DNA from: Symbiodinium natans
Lineage: Eukaryota > Sar > Dinophyceae > Suessiales > Symbiodiniaceae
Length of the DNA stretch: 64,000 nucleotides
Assembly (NCBI GenBank): GCA_905221605.1
Contig: CAJNDS010002057.1
Span: 134,087-198,086 of the forward strand
Direction of reading: 5' to 3'
A program made the position numbers and the translations under genes. Below are positions 13,201 through 25,145 of the stretch, piece by piece; the first letter of the stretch is position 1; every line of letters begins with the position of its first letter. A model generated the notes under the pieces. That model had not been told where the DNA came from, did not search any database, and was given only the letters and a program-made list of their open reading frames with translations.

Positions 13201-13821
13201 GCAAGACGCGCAGGGCCTCCATCACCGGCGAACCCAGACTCACCACTTCCGGCAATCGTCACAATGGCATTCCGACTGTTGTCCAGCATACCTTGCAGGC
13301 TCATTGAGACATGTCTTCATTACCTCTCTAGCGAAGGCACAACATAAGACCTAACGTGAACCGCCTTTTCGCCTTGCATGACTTTGTGCGCCTAGCATGC
13401 ACAACTCACACAAGTCTTCTGAGATTGACTTCGAGCTTCGGATCCGGTTGTTGCCCTGATCCGAGAAATAGATATTGTCCATCTCGTCGATAGCAAGACT
13501 CACGGCAAAAGCAATGGATGACTCATCAGCCGATACACATGTTTGAGCACTGCTTCGGCAGTCTCCGTAGAATAGCTGAATCCCGTTCCCTCCGATGTTG
13601 CGGATTGTGGCACATCTGGCCAACCAAGGGCACTCCCTACAAGAGGTTACTTCGCCCTCTATGCATCTGTCAAGCAGAGAGCTCCATCCAAGCCCTGCCC
13701 CACCGGATTCACCGCCCGAGCAAATGCACTGCGGAGATGCTTCTGGTGGAGCCATTGGGAAGGATTTCCCCAGTTTGCCCAATGCGAGCAGGAGGAGGAT
13801 CTGCTTCATGCGGCCTTCCAT
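10271..13821 (-). CDS. Secreted NHL-repeat and PAN/apple-domain protein
   Basis: Four exons join in phase to about 1045 residues: 13821-13410, 13291-12220, 12142-11670 and 11451-10271. Introns 1 and 3 have GT donors. The 77-base intron 2 (GC donor) is tentative, and exon 4 could instead open at 11478. An in-frame stop lies just upstream of the chosen ATG. The N-terminus (MKQILLLLALGKLGKSF) looks like a signal peptide. NHL beta-propeller repeats follow, with signatures DNIYFSDQGNNRIR, AGSGESGFAGDGGPARLAQL and ELYFADFVNQRIRKL. A cysteine-rich stretch containing YPKWCYT comes next, then two PAN/apple-like cysteine units (about residues 803-845 and 923-950), then a last NHL unit (LLVSDGLNQRLRKI). 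PAN modules bind carbohydrate or protein, and NHL repeats form ligand-binding propellers. I infer an extracellular or lumenal recognition protein. The true 3' end may lie in a further exon. Confidence 0.85.
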
Positions 13822-14410
13822 GGCCAGAGAAGCAAACCCAGGCCGCGAAGGCCACTACAGGCCTAGCAGCCGCATCTTGTGCCCAAACGACTCACGCAGC
13901 CATCGACATCTGTTGCGATTCCAGCAAAGGACAGTATCTTGCCAGTAACAACGACAACTACTAGCTACTTGCGAGCGAGAAAACGCGCCTCCTGGCAGCT
14001 GCTCGTAGCTTCTCCAAGCCCTCCAAGCCCTTCCCCATGTTGGGGTTGGCCTGACCTTGGCAACGTGGCTCTCCGCTCTCAACAGCATCCTGTCCTGCCC
14101 CGTTGCGCGGCTAGGAGCAGCTAGGAGCAGCTAGGCAGCCAACGCCCGAGGCGCTTCCTGAGGGCTTTGATCTGATATCTGAAGGCACTTTACTCGCGTT
14201 ACTCTTCAGGTGCGCAAGTACAACAACGACAAAGGTCCACAGAAGGCAAGCCGAGTCTCTGGTCGCGCTTCTGTCGCGCATCTGATTTGGCTTTTTCCTG
14301 AGTAAACTTCAGAATACTTCAGAAGCCCAGCCAAAGCAGACCCGCATGTCAGCTTTCCTTGAATAGATCGACCTATACTAGCACCTCTAGGTCGCATTAC
14401 GTCCTGGCAG
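13822..14410. other. Intergenic; no gene seen
   Basis: Sequence upstream of the NHL gene. In the 60 bases before its ATG there is an in-frame TAG, part of a GTAG that could serve as a spliced-leader acceptor. No other feature. Confidence 0.4.
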
Positions 14411-15310
14411 CTAAGGCTCGGATGTGGAACGTTCGGCTTCGAGCTCGGCCTCCAAACAGACATGGATTCGCGATTCGCATTCCAATCTCACAATCCCTGC
14501 ACCCAGCTCAACTCTATTCCCTGGGCGCCCCTGGGCCTGCATCTCGGCAATCTTAGACTCCAGCAGCTTTATGCGTTCCTGACCAGGCGGGGCGCGGGGG
14601 GGGCAAGTGAGCAAACTCTTTCGCGTTCATTCTCTTTCTGCCTTTTTCTTGTCCTCCTCCGTCGCGGGGCCACCTTCAAGCCTAATCTCATGTTTGAGTT
14701 CAGAAAGGCCATGAGAAGAATCGCAAGGCATCTTGAGCCCTTGCCTGAGATCCTTCCCAACTTTTCGAAAAAAACCATCGGTCACATGTCACGAGCAACA
14801 GCTCAGATGTAGGAGCGGAGCAGTTTCTGCAGCTCTTCGCGCTGCAACTCCTTAGGCCGACTGTGCATTCAAAAGGGTCGACCACAGGTGAAGAGTCGAA
14901 TCACAAATTCAAGGAAGAGCTGGACAACATATCATCTGTTCGTATATATATATATATACCCAAACACACACACATCTCTAAAGAAATACACATATATATA
15001 TATATATATGTATGTATGCATGTATGTGTACTGTGTAATGTAAGCATCTAACTCTACATGTTGGAAAAACTAAAGAATATGTAGAAGCGGCCTAACTGGG
15101 AGCTCGGCGCGGGGTGGGGTTGAGACTGCAGCGCTGTTCCTTCAATCTCTGGGTTCTCCTGCCAACCCCTGAAGTTTACGCCGGGATACCCTTTGGCTTT
15201 TTCCTTCCCGAGAAGGCTTGCTGGTTGCTGGAAGCTTCTCCTCCGGATCGTTCAGGAGCTCCTTCCAGAGTTTCGGAGGGCCTCTTGCTGTTCGAATGCG
15301 AAAAATGATT
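14411..15310 (-). CDS. Putative coiled-coil exons, unknown protein
   Basis: Successive minus-strand segments have a charged, helix-forming composition: PKLWKELLNDPEEKLPATSK (about 15.27 kb), RPKELQREELQKLLRSYI (about 14.84 kb), LSELKHEIRLEGG with ATEEDKKKAERE (about 14.66 kb), and QERIKLLESKIAEMQAQ (about 14.57 kb). Each lies in a different frame, as expected for small exons. No family is recognised and junctions are not established. The segments are interrupted by TA-rich and CA-rich repeats at 14.94-15.02 kb, which would be intronic. Confidence 0.35.
14943..15021. repeat. TA-rich microsatellites
   Basis: Two (TA)n runs flank a CACACA-rich spacer. Confidence 0.85.
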
Positions 15311-15680
15311 TGCACGCACATAACAGCACAGCCACGCCCGCAGATATACGTGCAAATCTCCATCTCAGGTAAGACGCGAGCTTCATCTGCTGCAATTTAT
15401 TGTTGTTGTAACAGACTATGGACACTCATGCAGACATCCGAACACCCACGCGTGCAATGCAAACATCCGAATTCCACTGTGTGGATACGAGCTGCGCTTT
15501 CTTTGGTACGTTTACCTATCCGCTGACATAAAGCTTCGTTGTCGCGAGATGTCAAAGGACCTCGCCCCCCACCCCCCCTCCCCCCTGCTGCGAACGAATT
15601 TCATCCAAGCTCGCAGCGCAAATGCAGGTTTTTCCCAGCATGACTGAAATCGCAACATATATCCCTTGGTAACAGGGTGT

Positions 15681-15701
15681 ACACACACACACACACACAC
15701 C
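15681..15701. repeat. (CA)n microsatellite
   Basis: About ten CA units. Confidence 0.9.
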
Positions 15702-15741
15702 CCTTCAAAACTCCAAGGGGAAGCTCCATTTCCTCAGTGCA

Positions 15742-15769
15742 TGGGTTGCTTTGTGTGCAAAGCAACCCA
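15742..15769. repeat. Perfect 12-bp hairpin
   Basis: TGGGTTGCTTTG and its exact reverse complement CAAAGCAACCCA are separated by TGTG. No poly-T follows, and no gene end is nearby that it would obviously serve. Confidence 0.8.
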
Positions 15770-16285
15770 CAGAATGTTGACACCCAGTGCTGCGGCACTC
15801 AGCCAACAAATGTCAGTCTCTGTGGGGCGCATATGACACATGACAAGCTCGAATCTTTCTCACATCCTGATTCCTGCAGAAGCAGAGGCTGCCCGGCTCT
15901 TTACGTGCGGTTCCAAGAAAGGAACCCGAGACATGAGCTACTCAGAATCGCTTGGACCACCACCTACTGCGTCGGCAAATTCTGCCGGGGTGAAACTTGT
16001 ACTGCATGTACTTGCGGCATCTCCTGGAGATCTTTTCACGTCGATAGTTTGCGCACGATGCTCCGACGGCCAGTACGATCGGTCCATGTCTCTTGCCAGG
16101 CATCACTTGCCAATCCCAGACGTCGTTCGTAGATGACTCCCAGTGCCAATCTTGATCTGCGACATACAGTGCATCGTGCGAGCTGTTGCAAGTTGCAACT
16201 GAACCAGCTGTCATCTCGAGAAATCTCAGAGTGGAACCGCGCGTCATCAGAAATTCACAACACGCACCCCACCGCACCCCGCGCA

Positions 16286-16292
16286 CCACCCA

Positions 16293-16368
<76 letters not shown>

Positions 16369-17056
16369 CACAACACACAGAAATAACACAAATAACACAC
16401 ACACACACAAATAACACACAGACACAAATAACACACACACACACACAAAGAACACACACACACACACAAATAACACACACACACACAAAGAACACACACA
16501 CACAAATAACACACACACACACAAATAACACACACACACACAAATAACACACACACAAATAACACACACACACACAAATAACACACACACAAATAACACA
16601 CACACAAATAACACACACACACACACACAAATAACACACACACACACAAATAACACACACACACACACAAATAACACACACACACACAAATAACACACAC
16701 ACAAATAACACACACACACACACACACAAATAACACACACACACACAAATAACACACACACACACACACAAAAAACACACACACACACACAAAAAACACA
16801 CACACACACACACACAAATAACACACACACACAAATAACACACACACAAAAACACACAAACACACAAACACACAAACACACAAACACACAAACACACAAA
16901 CAAACACAAACAAACACAAACACACAAACACACAAACACACAAACAAACACACACACACACACACATACACAGAGACACAGAGACACAGAGACACACAGA
17001 CACACAGGCACACGCACACGCACACTCACACATAAATTTTCGCCCACACACACACA
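16286..17056. repeat. Compound microsatellite (ACGC)n then (CA)n with AAATAA interruptions
   Basis: About 70 bases of CGCA tetramers grade into roughly 600 bases of CACACACA blocks of varying length, each ended by AAATAA, AAAGAA or AAAAAA, and then into (ACACACAAAC) and (ACACAGAG) variants. The very long minus-strand open frames across it (runs of V, C and L) are artefacts of the repeat. Confidence 0.95.
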
Positions 17057-19157
17057 CGGATAACTCACAGCAGCCACAGGTGCCGTCAAATGCTGAAGTA
17101 ACCTGAAGCACCCAGCGACACAAAACATCCACGCACATTGTTGGCCTTCAGCTTCATCTGCTGCAGCTCCCTGTCAGGGAATATCGGTTGGGACTTCAGT
17201 CCTGAAAACGCCCCGCTGCAATGCAACTTTCCCCGAACGCGGTTTTCAGTAAACTGCCTTGCCTTGAAAGTTGAAAAGGAGTGAGTGAGTGAACTCTTCG
17301 AGTTTACCGGTCGCTTGGCCTCTGGTCCTTTTAAAGGTCTTTGATCCCTGCGACGTGGACCCGGAATGTGGTTTTGTGGTTGTGATGGACTTTTTGCCGG
17401 TATACCCTGTAGACCCGAAAAAAAGATGAAGACAAGGGTGTTCCGAAGGCCTTTGGGTCGGCTGTGGCACGGTGTCAGCTTCGACGGCCTGCCCGTGTGC
17501 AGAGCTGATGCTGACATGTGCTGACTTAGTAAAGAACAAGCTCCCGCATTGGCCAAAATCCCAACCCGCGCTCCTGGATTTCGCGGAGGGTTTCAGTTCG
17601 TCGTGGGCCTCACAAGTTATGTAGTACGAGATGCTTGTAACATAAACTAGATGGCGTGCATGCTTGGCAGCACATCCGTTGGGATGGCGGGCAGCGAATC
17701 TTCAGCTCTGCGTGTGCTGCCCAGGTGCCAGAAGGCTGCTCCATGGAGACATATATGCTGAGCTCAAGCCTCGGGGGCAGTCTGCATCGTGCAAAGGCCG
17801 TTGCTGAAAAAAGCGCTGGGAAAGTCTTGCTGTCTAACCTCCTTGTTCCCAACACTGATGCAGGAGTGTAGTTCGCGAGTCCGTTCTGCTGAGCCCGTGA
17901 CTGTTGACGGGATGTGCCTCCCCAAAGCGTTTCCTGAGAGGACACGCAGCATCATGCAGCGCCTGCGAATGCCCCGAAGTCATGCGCGTCCGCTCTGTGA
18001 GGCCTTCAGCCGGTGCCAACGGTTGGGCATCAGCGCAAGGACCTCCAGGCAGCTGCTGCCCACCTCTGACGCAGCACCAGGACCGGCTGGCGGGCCTTAG
18101 TGAGTGAAGTGAGTGAGCTTAAGGCCTACAGCCGGTTGGGACACTGCAGCTTAGCATATCGCGGCTTGGTCCGCCGCTGAAGGCCAGCACCTGAACTTCA
18201 AGCGCTGACTTCCATGAGAACACCTTGTTGCATCAGGTGACGTCTTCCGTGATGCCAGTGCTTTTACTGATTTGCGGGCAACCAAACAATGAGGCCGCCT
18301 CGAACGCAAAGTGGCTGGAAGCAGGCCAAACGGCCTTTCCGCCAGTGACAAGGCCCTCGGAGGTCCTGCAATCATGCAGCTCCTCGAAACTTCCCGCAAA
18401 CTTGAACAACCAAGAGGACGAGTTCCCAAAACATCAGAATCTTCGGATTCGCCGGAGCCTTCGAACCTGAGAGTCCACCGTGGCCACAAGCATCACATGA
18501 GCACCATTCAGTGCATCCTGCGTCGCTCTCTCTGCATTCGACTTGGCCAAAGATGCACAGTGTATTACAAGTATGTATCTTTGCCGCGCGGCTATGTGTG
18601 GCTTGGATACTACCAGGCCTGGCCATGGAACGCTTGTGGAACCAGCCTTGGCAACGACATAGTGTGTCCATGCAAGCGGATTCTAAGCGGATTCTCCAGT
18701 GACTTGGTTACTTAGGTTGACTACGTGGCACTTGGCATCTTGGGACTGGGCTCCAGCTTGGCGAGCGGCGAACTACCCTCCTCGTCCAGGGTGTCTGCCT
18801 ACAGTCGGTACCAACACAGCAATCTCCACGCTCTGAAGACTCTGAACTCTGATTACCTTGGTGGCCCATCAATCGGTTGTTTGTTGGCGCGCTGGGGATC
18901 TCGGATTAACATGCAAGGCTGGAAAGAAGATGCTCCGGCGCTGCCTCCTGGCCGGTGTTTGTCTTCAGCTCCAAAGCTGAGCGCCGCCTAAACAAGGCAG
19001 AGCCTTCTCCCTTGAGGATGCACCACACAGACGAGGGGGCAATACAAGGCACCTAATACAAGGCAGAGCCGCAGAGCCTTCTTGAGTCCCAGAGGGCGAT
19101 GTGAAACCATCGCAGCAGGACATCCTGCTCGCTGTGTCTCTCTGTATGTGTGAGAGT

Positions 19158-19296
19158 GTGTGTGTGTGTGTCTTCTTCTTCTCCTCTTCTTCTTCTTCTT
19201 CCTCTTCTTCTTCTTCTTCCTCTTCCTCTTCCTCTTCTTCTTCTTCTTCTTCTTCTTCTTCTTCTTCTTCTTCTTCTTCTTCTTCTTCTTCTTCTC
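19158..19296. repeat. (TG)n followed by (CTT)n microsatellite
   Basis: A short TG run precedes about 40 CTT trinucleotides with sparse CCT interruptions. Confidence 0.95.
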
Positions 19297-20666
19297 CCTC
19301 TCTGTGTGCTCTGCGTGTGCTGTCTGGCTGTGGGTCCCGATGTGCCACATCTCGTGCCACTCACAGATATCAGATATAAGGACATAAGAGGCGTCCCACG
19401 CAACCCAAGGGCTCATTTGCTTACATGAAAACGCAACAGCAAGCAGCCCCGTCCCGCAGAAGGCTCTCGTCAAAGCATGAGCCCAGGAGCCGCTTGAGCT
19501 TGCGGAGAGCCTCGGGCCTCAGCGCAGACAGGGCGCTATCACAGTTTCTTAAAACCAACACAGGACTCGGTGCGAGGCATCACAAAAGACACAGACCTAT
19601 CCGCGCGACGCATGGGTTTCCCAACCGGCGTGCAGGCTGAGACCGTGACTCGCTGTTTTTGAGATGCACGCCATTTGTGCGACGCTGCTTGGAGCTTTGG
19701 GTGGGATTGCTATGGATACGGGTGCGGCCCTGGCCCTATGGGCGGGATGATCCAAGTCAAGTTGTGCCTACTGGCGTCGCGTCTTGGGCTTGGCTGTTGC
19801 AATTATTTCCCTTGCAAAAGGTGGTGTCTGGTGGCCTGCTCACAAATTCTTGTGCCTGTCTTTCTCCAAAACAACAAGGTGATAATTAGTGATAGAATGC
19901 ACCATTCAGCTTAAGGACAGGACTGGTGAGCCATTTAGCAGATTTCATTAGAAGGGGGTGCGTCAGAATTCTTCCGTATTTGCAGGGCGTACCTATATCT
20001 TTTGACGGCGGCTACACTCTGCGCATCCCCGCCTAAGGTTGCAAACTAAGCACCCAGGGCAGCTCCAGGCGCTGGACCATTGCTCCGCGCTAACGGCCCG
20101 CAGTCGGAGCAGCCCTACATCTGCACGCTTCCTCTCCAACGCTGCCTGGCGAGGGCTTGCGACTTGCGACCCAATAACAGTAGACAGTTGCGGGCGGACA
20201 GGCAGGACATTGCTTGAGAACCAAGCCTTGAGTTTGTGCAAGTGCTCGTCAGCCGATGCAGGAGCCTTGCCTTGAAGGATATCCTTGGCGCCGTGTTGCC
20301 ATGCGCACACTGATACACTGATGTATACATGTCATGGCTATGTGGCTTGTTTTCCCTTGTGCCCCACCGGGCTACGTGAAACCACAGGGCCCACCATTCC
20401 AGACCCCGGGCACGCAAGGAGATCAGAATAACTTCGTCCCGTCCTTCCTGGTACGAGTACAGTCCCTTCTTCTGAAGACTTCCAAAATACAAAATCCAAA
20501 GCCGTACACAACCTGCACTGCAAACCCCAGCCCCTTTCCGTTCAACACCCTCGGCTTGCCGGGCTTCCCCGCGCGGCGGGCGCGGCGCCAACGCTGCGCC
20601 TCGGCTTCGGCGCGGCGTGCTGCCGCCGCCGCCTCGCTCGCAAAGCCGCGGCAAATCGCGGCGAAA

Positions 20667-20687
20667 GTGTGTGTGTGTGTGTGTGCG
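20667..20687. repeat. (GT)n microsatellite
   Basis: About ten GT units. Confidence 0.85.
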
Positions 20688-23600
20688 CGTTTATGCGTGC
20701 GCGTGTAGCGTGTTTGGCATCTGATGGGTCCATCTGCGTTTGGAGACCTGACTAGATGGAGCAACTGAGACCAGATAACCAGAGGAGACTCAGGGCAACA
20801 CGTCTGTCTCTTCACGGCACGGGGACTGCAACCCTTCTGCTCATTCTGTGGCAGGGTTCAGTGTTGAGACATTGTAATTGTTTTAATCGCGACCAGTACT
20901 TCCGAGCTTTTGCCTCTCACGATGCCGACATGCCAAGTAAGACATGCCAAGTCGATCATTGCAGCAGGGCTTGGGCAGGACTATAGGCATCTCCTGGCGG
21001 GTTGGGAGAGTCTTGAGCCTGCCCAAGGTGGTGGCGCAGCTCCTCGCCTAGGCGCAAAGGCACCCTACATTGGGAGAGTACAAAGCATGCATGTGACTCG
21101 ACACTGGAGGTCGCAGCTAGTGTTTTGCAACGATGCCGCGGCAGTGCGAACGTTGATGAACCTTGTCACTGTCGCTCCTATGACTGTCCTGCAGAGGTTG
21201 CAGGGGAACCACATGATTAAACAGTTGGAACAATTGGTGTAAAGCTGGCGCTACGGCGTTGGCACGCCCTCGAAGCTATATCCTGAGGCAGGCCTTTCGC
21301 GTTGCTGGGATGCCAAGATGCCACGCGGCAAGTTGAACAACCGAGAATTCTAAAAGCAACTCCGCAAAAGAGGCGACGTAATCATGATGGGAATACATGG
21401 CAATATTCATTCGCTTGGTTCCTGTTTGTCGCAGTTCTATGCTGCATGCTTGCAGAGGCAGCTTGCAAACATTGGCATCCACACCCAAGATCTGCACGAA
21501 GCTTAGAAAGGGGGCCAGCTGGAGGTTCAAATTTAAATGAAATTGTGGTTGTAGCTTGGTACTGTGTAGTGCAAAGTTGAGAGAGTTCGCCCCCTGCCCT
21601 AAACGCATGTGACTCAGGGAGGAGGGGTGCCCGGAGGGACGTGCAGCTGCGACCTGGAGCCCCAAGGGCTTCCATTCCGCGACCCGGGCGACACAGGGGC
21701 ACCTGGCTCCGAAACCAAATCCCAGTGACATTCTGGCTTCAGCCCAGCTCTCTTTAAAAAAACCACCCTGCCATTCTACACTTACACACCGAAGGGAGAA
21801 AAAAACGTCAAACAGCTTTCCGTGCCGGCCTTCCGGAGCATCTGCAACATGAATGCTGAACTTGCTCTGGATGCCATTCTCACCTCCCCGACTTCTTCCC
21901 ACAGTCTCACAAGGCTCAAAGAAACGGTCGACCCTTGTCCCCCCGGACTCTCGGAAACAGCCGGACTCCGCAACATTTTGCTCGGCACTGTCTCTGATAT
22001 TCTGAGCACCAACACATTGGCTTGTAGGATATTTACTTGGAGCTTTGGCAACTTGGGCTTCCAGACCGAAAACAACGGGTGAGGGTGTGGGGGTGTGGGG
22101 TGCGGCCGTCTGTCTGTATGGAGGTTGATCAGACAAAAACCATCGTGAAAGCGAGAATTCGGCTGGGAGTGGTCCTGACCCAAGAGCCAACTAACTTGAT
22201 GCATGCAGAACCAAAGCGACTCGATTGAGAAGGGCAAAGGCGAAAGGGACAGGCAACTTTGAGCGGTGAGGAGGGCAAGGGGGCGGCCTTTGGACGGTTT
22301 GGACTTGCTTTACACTTCACCTCGCAACCTGGCTTCTCCTTAAAGGCGCAGGAAACGCCGTAAACACCCATGGTGTTTCATAGCTCCAGAGTGGTGCTCA
22401 TGTTGCTCTTAAGGCATGTTTTTTTTGCCGGGGCCCGGAGATCGACTACTAGAAGTTGGTAGTTGATTCTGTGCTTGAACGGAGACCAAAGCACAAGCTG
22501 AACAGGGCAGGCACAGCACCTTACCTTTCCAGACTGCAGCGGTGTGCTGCTCACCTGGGTGTAGTCTGAGTTCTGGACAGGGACCCAGTTTTGGCCTATT
22601 TTCTGTCAAGCGGCTGCAATATCATGAAGGGCCACACGTTCCAAGCTGATGCAGTTGTTTGATGGACATGAACAGTGAGTAGAGGTGATTGGCACACTAG
22701 GATTGTGAGTAAGTACCGTCAGTAAGAAGAAGCTAGTGAGGAAAACCCTATATTGGTAAGCTGGACTGTGGGCTTACGAGGTCTTGGCCCCTCCGGCCCA
22801 TCAAGAGTCCTGGAGAACTGATTATTCATACCCAAAAAAGACAAGCACGGCAGAAGGGTGGTTTTGAACCTCTAGACTCAAAGGTGCTGGGCTGTCCTTA
22901 CTTAGCGCATTTTACGCCTGGCCTGAAGGCGGAAGACTGACTTGGTACCGTGCTTTTGAAGACAATAAGGCCCAAAGTGCTGAACTGTCCCTCTATTCTA
23001 AGCCTGGCTACCCAAAACGTGCTGAAGCGTCTAGAAACCAAGTCTCCAATAGGAAGTGTGCTTGTAGGTTTTCTCAGGGGTAGTACGTCACTTTTTTGGT
23101 ATCCAATCACCTAAATGTAGGGACAGGACAACACTCCTAACGTAGCAGTTTCCGCACGACTGCAGAAGTGCGGAGGTACCAACATAAATCGTTGTACCGT
23201 CCTGTATTTCAACTGATTAGACAAAACTATCTTGGATTCCATGCCAACTAGGATGTCACCTCCATCAGGGCTCCATCTGAAACACTTGGATCCCATCAAA
23301 AGCCGAATTTTATCCACTAAGAACAACACTGCAGAGCTCCAATTAGACACTTGTCTCAAGTAGATCTCTACTAAACGGCCCCCCCCCCCTTAATAGAAAA
23401 CTGAAATGTGTTTTTATTATTAGGCCGAGGTGTTTATCTAGATGTCATGGTTGGGTCCAGAGGGTTTAGGGTCTAACTAGGCTGGGAAGGGAGGGAAGGG
23501 AGCTTCAGGATGTTGGATGGCCTGCGGGCTTTGGGGAGCCCTGAACCCCTCCTAAGTGGGAAAAGGGTTTAAAAGGTGGCAGGATTTTCCGGAAAGTGTT

Positions 23601-24665
23601 TTCACAAGTAGGGGGGCGTTTAGTAAACGGGGGAAGGGAGTACTTTATTCACATACTTTTCACATACAAATGAAGATGGCGTTCCGTGTAAAGCTAGTTC
23701 TCTTCAAGCTTACAGGTTTGCATGTCAATCTGGCTCAGCATTATGACAGGATCCCATTTCATGTCTGTTGGGGTTCACCCCAGCAAACTTACCCCTACTT
23801 ACCGCCTTTTGGCTTCTATCTCAGTCTATCTCAGCATCCCATTTCAGTTAGGATAGCTGAGTTAAGGGTCAAGCAAGCCCATCTACTTCATTTAGAGAGC
23901 TCTATACGGACTGGAAATAGGACTCTAGCTCAAGCAGGAACGGATTTCCGCCAGGGCCTTAGCTTGACTGCACTTCGATTTTGCCTAGGGCTCTACAGTA
24001 CTTTTCAGAGGAGGATAGGACCGTACATTCGCATCGGCCGTGAGGATTGAGAGGTTCCCTGTGCGACTGCCCGATTCCCCTCCAAATAAACCCTCGCAAC
24101 AGAAATCAATGATGTAAATGATGCCCAGCACGCTCTACCGCACGTGCCTGTATGGATCGACTGGGAGTTGCGCTGAGGTGGGCGACGCACAGCGTTTAAA
24201 ATCATGATTCGCTTGCAACGAAAGCATCAGGTCCAACATCGGAGTATAGCCCTTTGCCGTCTAGAACTATTGGATCTCAGGGAAGCATGGGAGATTAGCT
24301 TCCTGGGACGAGGGAGACAAAGTGAGAGAAAGATAACATATGTAGCACATACATTTTTCAACAGTAGACACGCAAAAGGTCGGAATTTAGCAACGCCTCT
24401 CGCTAAAGCGCCCGCCTGCGTTGTGGAAGATGGCCCTAGGGGCACCGGACGGTCCAACGTAATGCGGCCTGGAACCCAGCGCAGGATTTGTAGAACCCTC
24501 AGTTCCTTTTTGGATTCAACTCCCAGCTAAATCAGCTAAGCTCCGCGCACGTGCAGCCTCAAGAAGCCTCAGAAATGTCAGGTGAAGTTGATGCATCTTA
24601 GGAAAACCATCGACATCGTTTGGGCACTCAGAGATACAACAGTCATGGACAATGTTGGAACAGCC

Positions 24666-25145
24666 TCAAATTTGAAACTTCAGGACTTCCACTGCCATGT
24701 CCGACAAAGCCAACGCGTCGACGTCACAAAGCCAAATCTTAAGAAGGGGTATTGATGTTGATGGTAGTGATGTTGATGCGACAACAGCGCCTGCACATGC
24801 CTGCACTGTCCTCCGTTCACCCTGTTGCTCTGAGAAACTGCAGTTTTCCGGCCCAAAAACTTTAAAGCACATGCATGTTTCCGGCGCTGCAAGCAACCAG
24901 CCGCCCCGAGGCGGCATGATGCATGGTGACTGAGCGTGACCCTTGGCCGAGGCACAATTGTCATCACAGGTGCCCTTGCTTCGTTCGGCCTCCGAGGTTA
25001 ACAACGCTTGCAGGCAGATCAAGAGAATGAGCCAGCCTACGTGAAACAGAAACTCAAAACCTTTGGAACCGCCTAAATCCACTGAGAGGACCTTGCGGAG
25101 CAAAATTCTACAGAGACCCTCTAGAAGATCAGACAATCCGAGCAT
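24666..25145 (-). CDS. Hypothetical ORF with a hydrophobic segment
   Basis: A 159-codon frame. Residues about 30-50 (FEFLFHVGWLILLICLQALL) would form one membrane helix or signal anchor, followed by a cysteine-containing region (KVFGPENCSFSEQQ). No homologous family recognised. It could be one or more exons of a larger gene, or chance. Confidence 0.25.
   Translation of the reverse strand: MLGLSDLLEGLCRILLRKVLSVDLGGSKGFEFLFHVGWLILLICLQALLTSEAERSKGTCDDNCASAKGHAQSPCIMPPRGGWLLAAPETCMCFKVFGPENCSFSEQQGERRTVQACAGAVVASTSLPSTSIPLLKIWLCDVDALALSDMAVEVLKFQI

Larger units (their letters stand above)
15311..24665. other. Gene-poor, repeat-rich tract
   Basis: No recognisable protein family in about 9 kb. 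It holds the repeats listed separately and scattered short open frames. The frame 22190-21276 (minus, 304 codons) is unusually long for chance but has no motif I know. A basic, alanine-rich segment on the minus strand at about 20.69-20.53 kb could be an exon. From about 22.7 to 24.5 kb the sequence reads differently, with AT-richer, low-information frames and runs such as CCCCCCCCC, and I could not assign it. Confidence 0.5.

Noticed and set aside
15942..17138. Very long minus-strand frames (up to 398 codons) rich in Cys, Val and Leu
   Set aside because: They are translations of the CA/TG compound microsatellite in several frames at once. There is no non-repetitive coding signal.
22700..24530. 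Possible organelle-derived insert
   Set aside because: The composition differs from its neighbours, but no organelle gene could be read in any frame, so the idea is not supported.
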